A stretch of 44,045 nucleotides of DNA from Usnea hakonensis (lineage: Eukaryota; Ascomycota; Lecanoromycetes; Lecanorales; Parmeliaceae). Below the pieces are notes generated by a model. That model saw only the letters and a list, made by a program, of their open reading frames with translations. It was not told the origin of the DNA and did no database searches. The stretch lies in contig BLJB01000375.1 of assembly GCA_013423325.1 (NCBI GenBank), forward strand, positions 322 through 44,366. The letters are read 5' to 3'. Of this stretch, positions 20,722-33,365 are shown piece by piece; position 1 is the stretch's first letter; each line of letters begins with the position of its first letter. The position numbers and the translations under genes were made by a program.

Positions 20722-22350
20722 ATATCAAACCGCAGTCGTGACTTTTACGAACTCCAGCTACGCAAAGCACGAGAGTGTGTTCTTGAACATGATGCGAATG
20801 CTATTAGGGATCTCGAGGTCATGCGCACGTATGCAGTAGGATAAGAAGAAAAGAGACTAGCTTAGAAAGTCGAACTAAATGAATGGGAGGTGTATTCGAG
20901 ATTCACGGATTATGCTATGGTCAATTGTTAGAGACTGCAAAAGGTCAATGGTAACTATGAATTTCAGAAGTACCAGTGGAATGGAATTGTTCGAAGACTA
21001 GACATAGAAGATTTGGAACACGAAGCTTGGAAAGTACAGAACACCCATAAATCCGCGCCGTTAACACCGATTCGGGACTCGCTTTTATAGGCGATGGAAA
21101 AGCTAAACGAGAACGATTGTGAGCAAATGTTTTGGGAAATCCGCCTCTATGCCGCAAGAAATGCCAAGATGCCGAGCGCTATATTAGACCTCAGAGGGCA
21201 AGCCAAGTATGACGAGATACGGGAGGTGATTAGAAACGATATCTAAACAATCGCAGATTTATTATAAGAAGAGATGATATTAAGAGATACCGGGAAACGG
21301 CACTTCGATATCGACGAAAGTATTGGGACGGAGGCGAAGGCGAAGGGCAAATGATGGAGGTACTGAAGCCTGTCACACTTGAACACGAGAAGCAGATGGC
21401 GGAGAACGCAATAGGTGACGTCAACAGTGTTCCCGACGGTTGTACCATGAACCAGCTAACTAATAGTCGTACCAGTACAATTTGGTAGTTAGTTAGTTAG
21501 TTTCTACTATATATAAGTAGTTAGTATACTGGTTCATAGTAGTAGTAAACTAGTTCAACTATTAGTACGGATTAGTAATAATCCGTCCCGGCTTAGTATA
21601 GGACTATTACCTTAATCCCTCAGCCCTACCAAGCCCCTTAAATCACTTCGGGTTAGTAGGTACTCTTAACTATTTCGGGTTACCTAAAGTTATAATTTCG
21701 ACTAGTATTTATAAGATCTACACGATATCGTTAGCACCATAGAGGAGTATTAGGGTATAATCTACTCGGTTAGAGGCCTAAAAATATAGCGCGGGGTATT
21801 ACGCTTCTTAGGTACGAGCCCCTAATTTAGTTAATATTATAGGGGGTATCTAGGGAGGGAGATATAAAGGCAACAGACTTTATAGCCTAATATAGCGATT
21901 TTTGGGCCTAAACTAACAATTAAACCGTTTAACTACTAGTTCAACGGTTTATACTTTTCAACCAACTACGAACCGTATATATAGCCTGGTTTGTACCAGT
22001 TCAGGCTTTTTGTACCAACGGTTCAACCGTCGGGAACACTGGACGTCAAGAAGAAAGTATCAGACCCAAAAACTTCCGCGATGGAGGCAATCAAATCAAC
22101 ATTGGAGGCCGTGGCAAAGCAAATCGAGGTACATGGACCCATGATTCAAGATTCCAATAAGAAAATTCAAGCTATTGGAGAGGTTGTAGCATCTGGGACG
22201 GGGGTGAGTAAGACGCAGAAGCGTGTTTTGTCTGATGCGTCGTTACACGACCAGGATCATAAACGGCAGTGTCAAGACAACGAGGACGCTCTGGTCCAAC
22301 TCTCTGGACTGTTGATGAGCGAAGACGAGGAAGAGAAAAAAAGCGAATAA
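20722..22350 (+). pseudogene. Helical/coiled-coil-like gene broken by stops and by a MITE
   Basis: One frame from 20722 reads as a charged helical protein (RSRDFYELQLRKARECVLEH, then WEVYSRFTDYAM, then EKLNENDCEQMFWEIRLYAA). It carries stops at 20842, 20863, 20929, 21088, 21244, 21265 and 21352. All but the last fit CAA/CAG changed by C-to-T. Codon 20722 is ATA where an ATG would fit, consistent with TpG to TpA. From about 21285 a neighbouring frame takes over (QMMEVLKPVTLEHEKQMAE), by indel or a lost intron. It is cut at 21424 by the hAT-type element and resumes at 22050, running to TAA 22348-22350 with KTSAMEAIKSTLEAVAKQIE and an acidic lysine-containing tail. With the element and one target copy removed, the frame is continuous across the junction. 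The family is not recognised; coiled coil is an inference from composition. Confidence 0.65.
21425..22041. mobile_element. hAT-type MITE (617 bp) inside the pseudogene
   Basis: The ends are perfect 18-bp inverted repeats, CAGTGTTCCCGACGGTTG at 21425-21442 and its reverse complement at 22024-22041. They are flanked by an identical 8-bp duplication GACGTCAA (21417-21424 and 22042-22049). An 8-bp target duplication and CAGTG-type termini are hallmarks of the hAT superfamily. There is no transposase frame; the interior is AT-rich with partial RIP-like composition, so it is non-autonomous. The element sits in a coding sequence. The ATG-led frame starting at 21991 crosses its right end and is an artefact. 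Confidence 0.9.
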
Positions 22351-22830
22351 CAGATTAATTTCCCATTGATGTTTTCCGACTGGATTGCGGGCAGGTTTAT
22401 ATAGAGTTATTTAGCGAACATGCTCAGGCAAAATGACCCTAATTCTGGCCTTGAAATAGCAGTAGACAATTAGTGCTGAACCACGTTGGTAAATCGACGA
22501 AAAAAAAGGTGCGAGAACTCGTAGACAAAGACAAGATCTTTGAGTGCGGATACGGGATTCGCCACATCCGAACCATGCGAATTGCGTGCAAATGTTCAAA
22601 TAGACACGGAAGATAGTTACAAGAATACTTAGTCTTTTTTTATTAATATGTACTGGAGCGTGGGACTTGCTAGTAGTGAAAAGCTTGTAAATCCCTAGGG
22701 GCGAATTTAAGGCCTTCTAGATACTCCGGACACTCCCAAATATACTCCCAAATCCAATCCCAACTCCACTGATTTCTTCTTTTTCTTTTTCTTAGGAGGC
22801 CCCTTAAGCCCCCCTTTCTCTCCTAAATCT
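22351..22830. other. 3' flank of the pseudogene and edge of the island
   Basis: GC-balanced sequence up to about 22830. A 62-codon minus-strand frame (22411-22599) has no support. Composition then falls to the RIP type. Confidence 0.5.
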
Positions 22831-23625
22831 ACTTCTAAATCTTCTCTTTAATATAGAATTTATAATAGACGGTTAAAATCTATATTTAAAATATTATTTA
22901 AAAGCGTAATATTTACTCTATAATTCTATATCTTTATATTATTATTATATTATAGTATATAGAAGAAAAAGAATTAAAGTAAAAAAATTTAAAGAAACGA
23001 AGTTTTTAAGATTTTTCTATTTAGATATAAAATCTATTTAGAGTATATTTAACGTTAGATAGATTAAATTCGATTATATAATTAGCTAGTATAGGGCGCT
23101 AAGGCCCGAAAGGGTTTTAGCGCCTTATACTTTTTTCTTAAATTAAAGAAAGTAAGCTTTCTAATATACTATCATATATTTCTTTACTAATATTTCTACT
23201 TATAGAGTATATATATATTTATTAATCTATCTATATATAAGTTCGCTACTTATACTTATATTTTTATCTATATCTCTAGAAAATATATTTAACGATTTCG
23301 ATAATAAAGTAAAAGACTAGCTTCTATTTATAGATCTAATAAATAGACTACGAAAATATATAGCTAAATCTTACGATAATTTTATATGTTTAGAAAGTAG
23401 CTTTTAATTTAAAAAGTACGAATAGTCGAAAATTATCGATTTACTAGATAAGTAAGAAAAGATATATAAGTTAGAAAAAGAAAACTAGATATAGCTATAA
23501 ATTCTAGTAAAAAGTCTATCTAAACTCTCTTTATAGCTCTATTTTCTATCTAAGACTTAGCCTATATATGGATTAATTAGAAAAGAGTTAATTAACGCGA
23601 CGCGTAAATCTTAGAATATAGCTTA
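22831..23625. other. AT-rich RIP-degraded DNA, no gene
   Basis: No open frame, CpA and TpG nearly absent. Only the hairpin at 23095-23124 stands out. Confidence 0.6.
23095..23124. repeat. GC-rich hairpin within AT-rich DNA
   Basis: GGCGCTAA and TTAGCGCC form an 8-bp stem with an inner CCCGAAAGGG stem-loop. Related GCGCTA/TAGCGC palindromes occur at 7144-7190 and about 33870-33900. Confidence 0.5.
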
Positions 23626-23910
23626 TCACTAAATCTGAAATCGTCCTACTAGATTTAATAGTTACGTTCCGTATAGATCGTATAGATCCTATAGAACGCC
23701 TAAAAACCGCCAGGTTTACGTAATTTATATCTAAATATCGTAACTACTTTTTAAATTTAGCGTAATTAATAAAATAACTACCTAATCCTAGTACGATTTT
23801 AGTAAAGACCTAGTAGAAATTTTGGATATAGGCTAATTTTGTACGTACCCGATAGAATTTATACGGACCCGACGGAATCCTTATAGAAATAAACTTTTCA
23901 GATTTAGTGA
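23626..23910. mobile_element. Terminal-inverted-repeat element, copy C (285 bp)
   Basis: Ends TCACTAAATCTGAAA and TTTCAGATTTAGTGA are perfect complements, flanked by TA on both sides. The last 45 or so bases match the right end of copy A (CCCGACGGAATCC versus CCCGGCGGAATCC), while the interior differs. It is non-coding. Confidence 0.75.
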
Positions 23911-25943
23911 TACTAACTATAAGTTAATCTTATAGAAGATTAGATAGTTAAGAAAAAGCTCCGCTCTATCTTCTATACTAGAAGACTCTCGAAAACTCTA
24001 ATAGAGAGCTAATTATAATAAACTACTAGATCTATATCTATAAGATATTAGAGATCTATCTAAAATTCTCTCCGCGAATTAGAGAGTAAATAAGCGTCTT
24101 TATAACTATACTATTATTCGATATATAATTAGATACTTTTAGGTATATAATTAGAAGAATAATAGTCGCGTAATATAGAGATAGAACTATATTATCTAGT
24201 AATATCGTTAGTAGTTAGAGTTTTCTAATAAGTATTTTAATAAATATCGCGATTTACTAGCTAAGCGTAACGCTAGGCCCCGCTTTCTTTAGACTATATC
24301 GCTAACGTTACTTACGAAATAAGAGTAGAGGCGAAAAAATTAATAAGAACTATAATAAAAATAAATAATCTAGCTATTATAGCTATCTATACTACTATAT
24401 TACTATAGTAATACTAGTTTAAGTAAGCGAGGCGTAGTAGCTTACGTTAATACTAAGACTAATTCTAGTAGTATTAAGAAGTAGATATATTTTAGTACGA
24501 TAGAAGTAGTTAATTATAGTAAGATCTTTAAGTATTTAACTATTCTATAAGAGAGGTATAATATAGATTAGCTAGATATAAAATACGAGCGTAGAGGTTA
24601 CTATTTCTTTATAATCGAAGAGAGTAGACTATAGTCTATAGAATAGAGAATTATAAAAGCTAGAGAACTAGACTAAAGCGTAAATAGCTAAACTAATTAG
24701 TAGATATTAAATATAGAGTCGATAGCGAATAAGAACGCTTCGAACGCTATATATAAGATTTTCCCGATTTCGAGATATAATATAGAGATTCGAGGAAGCT
24801 AGAGACTCTAAATAAGAGAGTTTAGAGACTAATTACTAAACTAGAAAAGTTATAAACTATATTTCTTATTCGAAGTAAAGAATTTATTTAATTTAGTAGC
24901 TCTAGAAACTCTATCTTATATTTCCGTAGTCTATATTCTAAGATAAAACGTAGAAAGAGGAGAGAGAATAAGTATATAATTATCGACGAACGAGAATTTC
25001 GAGAGAGCGAACCTTAGAATATAAAGTAAGTTCTATCTTAAAGTCTAGCCTATAGCTACTAAACTCTATAGAATAAAAAGAGATAATCGACTTTTAGAAT
25101 TAAATAATAGTATAACTCTAGTTATTAAGACTTAAATAAATATTATAGAAATACTCGAAATAGTTTTAGAGATAATATATACTTAATCTTTAAGAATAAA
25201 ATACGCTATTAAATTAGCCGCTCTTTTGAGAGAAAATCTTTAGAAACTCCTAACTATTATTTAGATCTTTATTCTTCTATACTTTTTTTTTTATATTATT
25301 AGATTTTCTTAAATTAGAAGTCTTTTTATACGTTTTTCTACCTTAGTTTATATTCTAATAAGTATAGTAGTCTATATATAAGCTAGCTATTAGTTACTTT
25401 CCCTACTAGTTCGAGATATCTATAAATTTTCTCTTCTAATATTTCTATAAATTATTACTATTACGTCTAATAGTAATATTTATATAACTATTATCTTTCT
25501 AGATACTTTCGTATATTTTATATCTAGAGCTACTATTACTATACTAAATGTTACGAATATTCTTTATAGAATATATGTAAAGTCTTATAGAGCTTAGCGA
25601 GCCTTAGTACTACGGCTATAAGAAGAATTCTTTCTATAGATACTCTTTCTTCTCTATATATTATTACTATTACTATATTATATAATACTAGTTATAAATA
25701 TTCCGTAATAGATAGTAGTAGTACTACGGTTACTATTATAATAGATAGACGACGATAATAGAGATCTAGTAAGTTTACTATTTAGTAATACGTAAAGTCT
25801 ATATTAATATCTAATAGTATAACGCTTTAAGCCGGTTCTCTTATATACTCGTAGCTATCGAGTACTATTTAGTAAATATCTTATAAATCGATCCTTTTAC
25901 TAGGCCTATCGATACTACTACTACTAGTAGATACACGACTTTA
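23911..25943. other. AT-rich RIP-degraded repeat DNA, target of the gypsy insertion
   Basis: No gene and no recognisable protein motif. CpA and TpG are rare until about 25925. The segment 25549-25588 recurs at 37093-37132. The last bases (AGATACACGACTTTA) form the target site of the Ty3/gypsy element; AGATACACGACT occurs again just after it at 33366. Confidence 0.6.
25549..25588. repeat. Repeat shared with 37093-37132
   Basis: TTACGAATATTCTTTATAGAATATAT-type sequence, itself an imperfect palindrome. The second copy is interrupted by a terminal-inverted-repeat element at 37133. Confidence 0.55.
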
Positions 25944-26177
25944 TGTTAGGGTTGGTATAGTAATATGAGACTAGGAGGATAGATGTATTTCTATACAAGT
26001 ATCTGGTAGTATTCTAGTAAGACTAATTCTTAAAAAAGAAGAAGAGAAAGAGGGGGGAATCGCTTCCTTAAGCTTATTCGCCAAGAAGCTAAACTAATAT
26101 CTATATTATATATATTAAAAGGATATATAATACTTAGTAATATTATTATTATAGCGCTATTATCTTTAAGTCTAATA
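25944..26177 (-). repeat. Left (3') LTR of gypsy element 1
   Basis: 234 bp. It begins TGTTAGG at full length and ends in a RIP-altered TCTAATA that corresponds to CCTAACA in the right LTR. The first 60 or so bases retain CpA and TpG; the right end does not. Confidence 0.92.
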
Positions 26178-28199
26178 ATTATTTCCCCTTTTAAGGATTC
26201 GTCCTCGAATCTATATCTCTATATCTAATACTTATTAAAACCCTAAAATCTAGTAGGAAAAGAAGGGAAAGAGTTACTATAGTATAATAATTATAATACG
26301 TACTTTATATAAATCTAAATAGTAAATAAAGCGTATTTTTATTTTAGTAGTTAAATAATATATTTTATTATTATTACGCGGGTACTAAATAACGCGTAAA
26401 GTTAATATTTAATAAGGCTAATAATAAAATCTTAGGTATAAAATCTAATAATTTTAGGTTTATTTTTCTTACTTTTATAATATATCTTTATTAATACTTT
26501 AATTTTTAAATACTATTTTATTACTTTATTTATACTAGGGAGTTATCTTCTTTATTTATAATATTCGATTCTAATTATAATACTTAAGATAACCCTAGCT
26601 ATATATCTATTTAGGATTCTATTCTTAGTATTTAAATTCCTTTATATACGCGAGGTAAGCGTTTTATCGAAGAAATCCTATTATTTATCCTAAGCGAGAA
26701 TAGTAAAAATTATATCCTCTATATTAATTTACTACTTTAAAATAAGACGTAGTAGACTATTTAGATAGTTATTACTAAAATATCTACTTTAATCTTAATA
26801 GGCGCTAATAGCGTATAGACTTTAAATTAGTCTATCGCTAACTAGCCTTCTACTCCGATCTAAAGTCTAGTTATTAATCCTCTATATAATATAACTCCTT
26901 TCGGGGGTAAGTATATTATTCTACTAGGCGGCTAGCGTACGCTTCTATTAGGCTTCTACCGTAAAGCGGGGGCTCCTTTCCTAGGTAGCGCGTTTTTAGT
27001 TTTTTTAGAAATCTCTATTAATCCCCTAAGTAGACTCTTAGTTATAAATTTTAAATATTATTAACCCGATATCGCTTATATATTTTTAGGGTAGTCGCCT
27101 AGCTATTATAAGGTAGTATAATAATTCTAATATTCTCCTTATAGAGAATATATATTACCGGTATCTCTAATAGGTATAGCGAACTAACCTTTATTCTTAT
27201 AATATATAATTTAATACTAAAGGTTATATAGTATCTAAATATAACTATTACCGTTAACTAAGAAAGGACTATATATTAGTAGATTTTTCTTAGTATTCTA
27301 GTAACGTAAGTAGTATTATTTATAGTTATATCTACTACTAACTTCTAGTAGCTATCTATAAATATTAGAATCTATAACTTAGCTAATAATCTAATATATA
27401 ATTATTAAGCCTAGACTATCTCTATCCGTTATAGTCTTACTTTAGAATATATTATATATTACCCCCTTTAGCGCCTTAAATACTATACTATAGAGTTTAA
27501 TTAGTACTTAATAGCCGTCTAACGTGTAGCTATACGATTTAGAAAGGTAAAGAAACTAGATTCTTTATCTATCTAAGTTACTAAAACTAAGACCTTAAGG
27601 GGGATCTACGCGACTCTTAAAACTATCTTAGATATATTATAATATATAATATATTTATTACTTTCCTTTTTATATTATCTATATATTTTATAAGCGTTAT
27701 AGCTAATATTTTTTAGAATCGCTTATCTTCTCTTAATAATATATAGCCTTCTATAGGACTACCCTTATCTTCTAAGAGTAACGATTCGAGTTCCGATAAT
27801 AGTTATTTAAATTCGCCCTCCGATAGGCTAAACTTATCTATAAAGGGGGCTATTAGAGCGAATTAAATAATTAGAGAGAGAGAGTAGGCGCGGTATTATA
27901 TATATATATTACTAGTATATCTACCTTTAGGTATTATATTTCGCGATACCGTTTTGGTAATCTTAATATTTACTTTACTATAGGGCGTAACTTTTATTTA
28001 TTAAATATATCGACTAAATCTAGAGTATCTATATCGTCCTTAGTAATCTACTAGTTATATTCCTTAGGATAGCTTACCTAGCGTACTAGGTATTCTAGGA
28101 CTCCTTTTCGCGTACGTTTCTTTAGGATTTCTTCTACTTTACTAATTTTATTATTATCTATTAAATTAGGAGCTAGGTACTCTAGGATATTTATATTAC

Positions 28200-31100
28200 C
28201 CTTTCTCCTTTAGTATAGCTCTAATAATAATATATAAAAAATAGGGTAAATACGGTAAGCGGGGGGTAACTATAAATAGTATACTTATTTCCCTACTTAC
28301 CTTCTAATATAGAAAGATTTAATTACTTTATCTAAAAGCTTCTTATTTAGCCTTTTTTATTTTAGATTTTTAACTAATAATAATACTAGATCGCCTTTTT
28401 AGAATTCTTACTTCTAGTAAATTTAATTATAGGACTTCGCTTATATCTTAAATACGCTTTATTAGTATTTTACTAGATCTTATCTAATTAAATTAATTTC
28501 TTTAACTCGTTCTTTTACTATAGATACCTCTCTTTCGGTAGCCTCATCCTCGTAGTATAGTTCTATTTTAGGGTTATATCTATATATTACTTTAAAAGGA
28601 CTATACCCGATTATTATATAACTACTTTACTAATATATAAATTCTATAATTAGTAATAGTATTACCTAGTCGTCTTAATTATCTAAGTAGTATATACGGA
28701 GATAGTACTCTAATATCTAGTTTTACCTTTTAGTTTATTTATTAGTTTATAGATAGAAGGCGGTACTTAGCCGGTATTTAATCTATATCTAGTAGTATAC
28801 TTCTAACTAGAATATACTTATAAAGATAGGTCCTCTATCTATTATAATATTTTACGGGGCTCCAAATTTTATAAAGATCTCTCGTATTAGGATTTCTTTT
28901 AACTCTATAGTATTAATTTTCTTAGTAGTAGGAAGATAGTAGACTATTTTAATATATCTATCTACTACTATAAAAATCGAATTATAAATAATACTATTTT
29001 ATTTATTTAGAGGTAAATTAGTAATAAAATCTATTATAATTTCTTTCTATAGATTTAAGGGGATTAGTAATACTTCTAATTTATTATAGGGGCGATAGCG
29101 TTTTACCTTAACCCTTTAATAAATATTATAGATACTTATATACTTCTTAATATCTACTTTTATACTTTTCTAAAAGTATTTTCTACTAATTAATTTAGAG
29201 GTCTTATTAGCCCCGAAATACCCCGCTAAGGGGTTGTTATAATAATATTTTATTAGCTCTTTATAAATAGACGCTTTTTTAGGGATATATAGCTTACTAT
29301 TATAGTATAGTAGCCCCTAGCTATCTATTATCTAAGCTCCGATATCCTTATTACGCTTATCTTATACTTTACTAGCTTTTTACTAAATAATAAAAGTATC
29401 CTTTTATTAAAGTACCTTAATAAATTTATAAATAGATTTATTATTAGAATTATATATTATTTTGCTTATAACTAAAATATTAGCTATTAAGCGTAGGATA
29501 AGCTATTTATAACTAATAGTTCTAGTAATAGGGTTAAGCTATACCTTAGTTATATCGCGATTATATTAAGCTAGCGTCTCGCCTACGCTCCTTCTAGTTT
29601 AAGGCTAAGGTTCTCTAGTCCTTAAATAATATACTATATTTAGATATATCTCCTATATAGCTATAGTTATTAATAATTTAAATATTATTTTTATAGGTAC
29701 TTAGTCTACGCTATTTACGCTTCCTTCTAAAGTAATATCTATACCTTATTAATATATAGTTTAAATTACTATTAAAATTAGATTTAATAAACTACTAATC
29801 GTTACTAGCTTCTACTATAATATTAATAATAGCTTATTAATCGAACGGTTTTCGTCCTTATAGTTAGGACGTCTTAATAGTATATTAGCGGGGTTTATCT
29901 TACTAGAATAATATAAAATAAAAAAATTAAAACTAGCTAACTTTATTATCTATCTTATCTATTATCTATTTAAATTCGACTAATCTATAAAATACTTTAG
30001 ATTATTATAGTTAGTTAAGACTTTAACTAGGCTATTTACCCCTTCTAAATAGTAACGCTAGTATTTAAATATTATAATAATAGCGAGTAACTCCTAATCG
30101 TAAGTCTTATAATTTCGCTCTATATTAATTATCTTTCGAGAATAAAAAGCGACTAGATACTATTACTTATTTATTTTTTAATACTAGATTAAAATACCTA
30201 TTAAGACAAATTCGGAAGTATCCGTTTTAATATAGATTAGAAGGTTAAGATCGAAGTATCTTAATAAAAAAGTAGTCGTAAACGCGGCCTATAATCTAGT
30301 AAACGCTACCTTAGTATTATCTAGCTACTTAAAAGGATCTAACTTCTTTTCTTTTTTACTTCCTTTTAAAAGACTTGTTAAAGGGCCTATAATCTATAAG
30401 TAATAGTAAATAAACCTCTAATAGAAGTTTATAAACCCTAAGAATATCTAAATATTATAATAATTTTTAGGCTTCGGCTAATCTTAGATAGTAGTTACCC
30501 TACATTTATCTATAGAGATATTATTAATTAATATAATAAATTTTAAGAATTTAACTTTAATAGTAAAGAATTTATATTTTTTTAAACTTATAAAAAGACT
30601 TACTTTTTGTAGTCTATTTAAGATCTATTTAACGTAGTTAATATATTCCTCCCGCGTTTCGGAGTAGATAAGTATATTATCTAAATAGATAATATAGAAT
30701 TAATTAATAAGACTATTTAATAACTTATTAATATATATTTAAAACGTTACGGGGGTATTAGTAAGACTAAATAGTATTACTAGATACTTAAAGTAGCTAT
30801 ATTATATTTGGAAGACTATCTTCTACTTATCGCCCTTTCTAATTCGTATATAATAATATATATTCTTAAGATCTAACTTAGTAAATTACTTTATACTATT
30901 AAGGCGGTCTAAGATCTTACTAATTAGTAGTAATAGATAGCGATTCTTAATAGTTACCTTATTTAATCTATAATAATTAATATATAAATATAGTCTACCG
31001 TCCTTTTTTAGAATAAAAAGAATAGGGGCTTCTATAGGACTAGTCAAATATTAAATCTATCCTTTTATAAGAGCGTTATCGAGATAGCTACGTAGTATAG

Positions 31101-31600
31101 CTAATTCTATATTCGATAGATTATATAGAGGGCTAAACGGGGGTTCTATAATTATCTTGATAATATAATCTTATTCTTTATAAGAGGGAAGCTTTTCTAC
31201 TTCCTTAGTTAAAAAAATATTAATATAATCTTTAAGTTCCCGAGGGACTTCTAGTATCTTTACTATACTTTTCTAGTAAGATATATTTATATCTATAATA
31301 CTAATCTAATAGCTCGCTTCTAGAACTACTATTATTAATATAATTAAGATATATATAGTCTTTTCTCCTTTTAGCGAGGCCGCGAATTTATTTAGATCGA
31401 GTAATTTATAAGCTTACTAATTAATATTAAAATACTATATTTAATCTATTATATCTATTTTTATTCTTTCCTCTATTAAGATAAGGAGGCTTAAGACTAA
31501 AGGCGGACCTTCTTTATTAATAGTATAGAACGTATATTAGTAGTACTTCTTATATATCTAGCTATCGCGAATTATATATAATATAATATATATATTATAG
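28200..31600 (-). pseudogene. Degraded gypsy pol (RT, RNase H, integrase)
   Basis: Approximate limits. Reverse transcriptase: the catalytic block with Y-L-D-(D)-I-L-I-Y-S order is at 30661-30687, with the second Asp codon now Asn by G-to-A. RNase H: a T-D-x-S-E-F phrase at about 30208-30225. Integrase core: VVDRYIK and YLPTTK at 28921-28980 (first catalytic Asp), the R-G-P-I-F-x-S-x-F-W region at 28801-28860 and the S-T-A-F region at 28741-28800. The order from high to low coordinates is RT, RNase H, integrase, which defines Ty3/gypsy rather than copia. Interrupted by many stops; no product possible. Confidence 0.85.
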
Positions 31601-33126
31601 TAATAAGCCGATTTTCTATCTATCTATTATAAGATCGATAAGGGAGCTTCGATATAATAAAGATTATATTCGATTACGAAGCGTTAGCTAATTATATTAA
31701 CCTCGGCTCTATTATGAAAATAGAATTATATAAGGACTAAATCCTTTAAGTCTTCCTTAATAATATATTTATTATATATTAAAGAAGGTAATAAGATAAC
31801 TTCTTTTACTACCCTTACGTAGATAAAATCTTTAATAAGGGCTTACCTTTTCCCTTCTTTAGGACTATATATACCCGATATTTATCTAGTAACTCTAGCG
31901 ATATACTATTAGTATCTTTTACCTTTAGAGTAGTATACTTAATAATATAGTATCCCTTCTTTTTATAATTTTAATATTAAACTATCTTTAAAAATTCCTT
32001 TTTAGATTTTTTATTTAATTAGGTCTTATCTTTATTACCGCTTTTATTTTTTTTAAACTTATTATTTATCTAACCTCTACTTTAATAGTTTATAGAGTTA
32101 GATTCTTATTTACTATCTTAGTTCCCTTTTTAGAATAATATATTATTATTTTTATAGATAGTATTCCTTCTTTTTCGATTATTTTTAAGTTATATTACTA
32201 GTAATACGAGTTTATTTCGCCTAGTTAGAATAATCTATATATTAGTAATAGCTATATAGATCTCTAGCTTTAGCCTAGTAAAGAAATAGGATATTTATTA
32301 CTCTTCTATATAAGGGAGTATTTAGGCCTTTAGATTATTTAGATAAATATCGAATTTTTAGACTATTTAGTTCTATCTTTAAAAGATATTAGTATACGCT
32401 TAGATAATATCTAGCTTACGGTTTATCGGGTCCTTAACGAGGTTTAGTAGAAAGGCTATATACTAGGGCTAGATAAAAATATTATCTAGATCTTTTATAT
32501 TTTTATTTTAGTATTATTCCTTTAGTATTTCGGCTAGAAATTAGTTATACTATTAGATCTTATTATCTTCGATAATAAAGTTTTAGGGCGTTAGATTAAA
32601 TTAGTCTTCTATATCCCTTATCTAATTTTAGTATTCTCGAATACTTTTTATATAGAAAATCTATAGGTCCTTAGACCGAAGGTTATATTATATCTTTATC
32701 GGGCCTACGTTCTCCTAGGTACTACCGGCTATACGCTTTTTACTACGTTCTAGGGCGTAAATCTTCTCTATTAAATCTTAGAGTTATCGGTTCTTTATAA
32801 GGGTATCTCGCCTTCGAGTAGTATCTACTATCTAATTATTAACTATTCGTTACGGGTTATTACTAGTATTAATATTAATATTAGTTTTGGTTTCGATTTT
32901 AGTTTCGGTTTCGGTTTTAGTTTCTACACGGGTATATCCGTCGTCTTCGAGTTTAGATATATAACCGGTACCTACTAAGGGGACTTATATATTCTGGTAC
33001 TAGTTTCTAATAATTACTAATAAGGATAATCCGCTAGTATTATTAACGCGTCGCGGATTCGCTCTAGTATTAGTTACTATTCTAGTTACGGATTACTACC
33101 CCTAAAAAGGGTAGAAGAATTAGAAT
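31600..33126 (-). pseudogene. Degraded gypsy gag region
   Basis: Position between the 5' LTR and pol identifies this as gag. No clear zinc knuckle was located. At about 32880-32930 a run of GGTTTC/GATTTT-type hexamers would encode a Glu-Thr/Lys-Thr dipeptide repeat on the minus strand. Confidence 0.5.
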
Positions 33127-33360
33127 TATTAAGATTAATATAGTAATATAAGATTAGGAGGATAGATATATTTCTATATAAGTATTTAGTAGTATTCTAG
33201 TAAGACTAATTCTTAAAAAAAAAGAAGAGAAAGAGGGGGGAATCACTTCCTTAAGCTTATTCGCTAAGAAGCTAAGCTAATACCTATATTACGTATACTA
33301 AGAGGATACGTAATACTTGGCAATATTGTTATTACAGCGCTACTGCCCCTGAGCCTAACA
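33127..33360 (-). repeat. Right (5') LTR of gypsy element 1
   Basis: 234 bp, the same length as the left LTR. Its left end is fully RIP-altered (TATTAAG), while the last 60 or so bases to CCTAACA retain CpA and TpG. Confidence 0.92.
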
Positions 33361-33365
33361 CTTTA

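Larger units (their letters stand above)
25944..33360 (-). mobile_element. Complete but inactivated Ty3/gypsy retrotransposon (7417 bp)
   Basis: Two 234-bp LTRs (25944-26177 and 33127-33360) with TGTTAGG...CCTAACA termini are flanked by a perfect 5-bp duplication CTTTA (25939-25943, 33361-33365). The minus strand carries degraded pol in the Ty3/gypsy order: reverse transcriptase, RNase H, integrase, with gag nearest the right LTR. Stop codons are dense and CpA/TpG nearly absent in the interior, so RIP has killed it. The outer end of each LTR is much less mutated than its inner counterpart, which fixes the boundaries. It inserted into already degraded repeat DNA. Confidence 0.93.

Noticed and set aside
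21991..22350. 119-codon frame with its own ATG
   Set aside because: The first 17 or so codons lie in the hAT-type MITE. Only the part after 22041 belongs to the disrupted gene.
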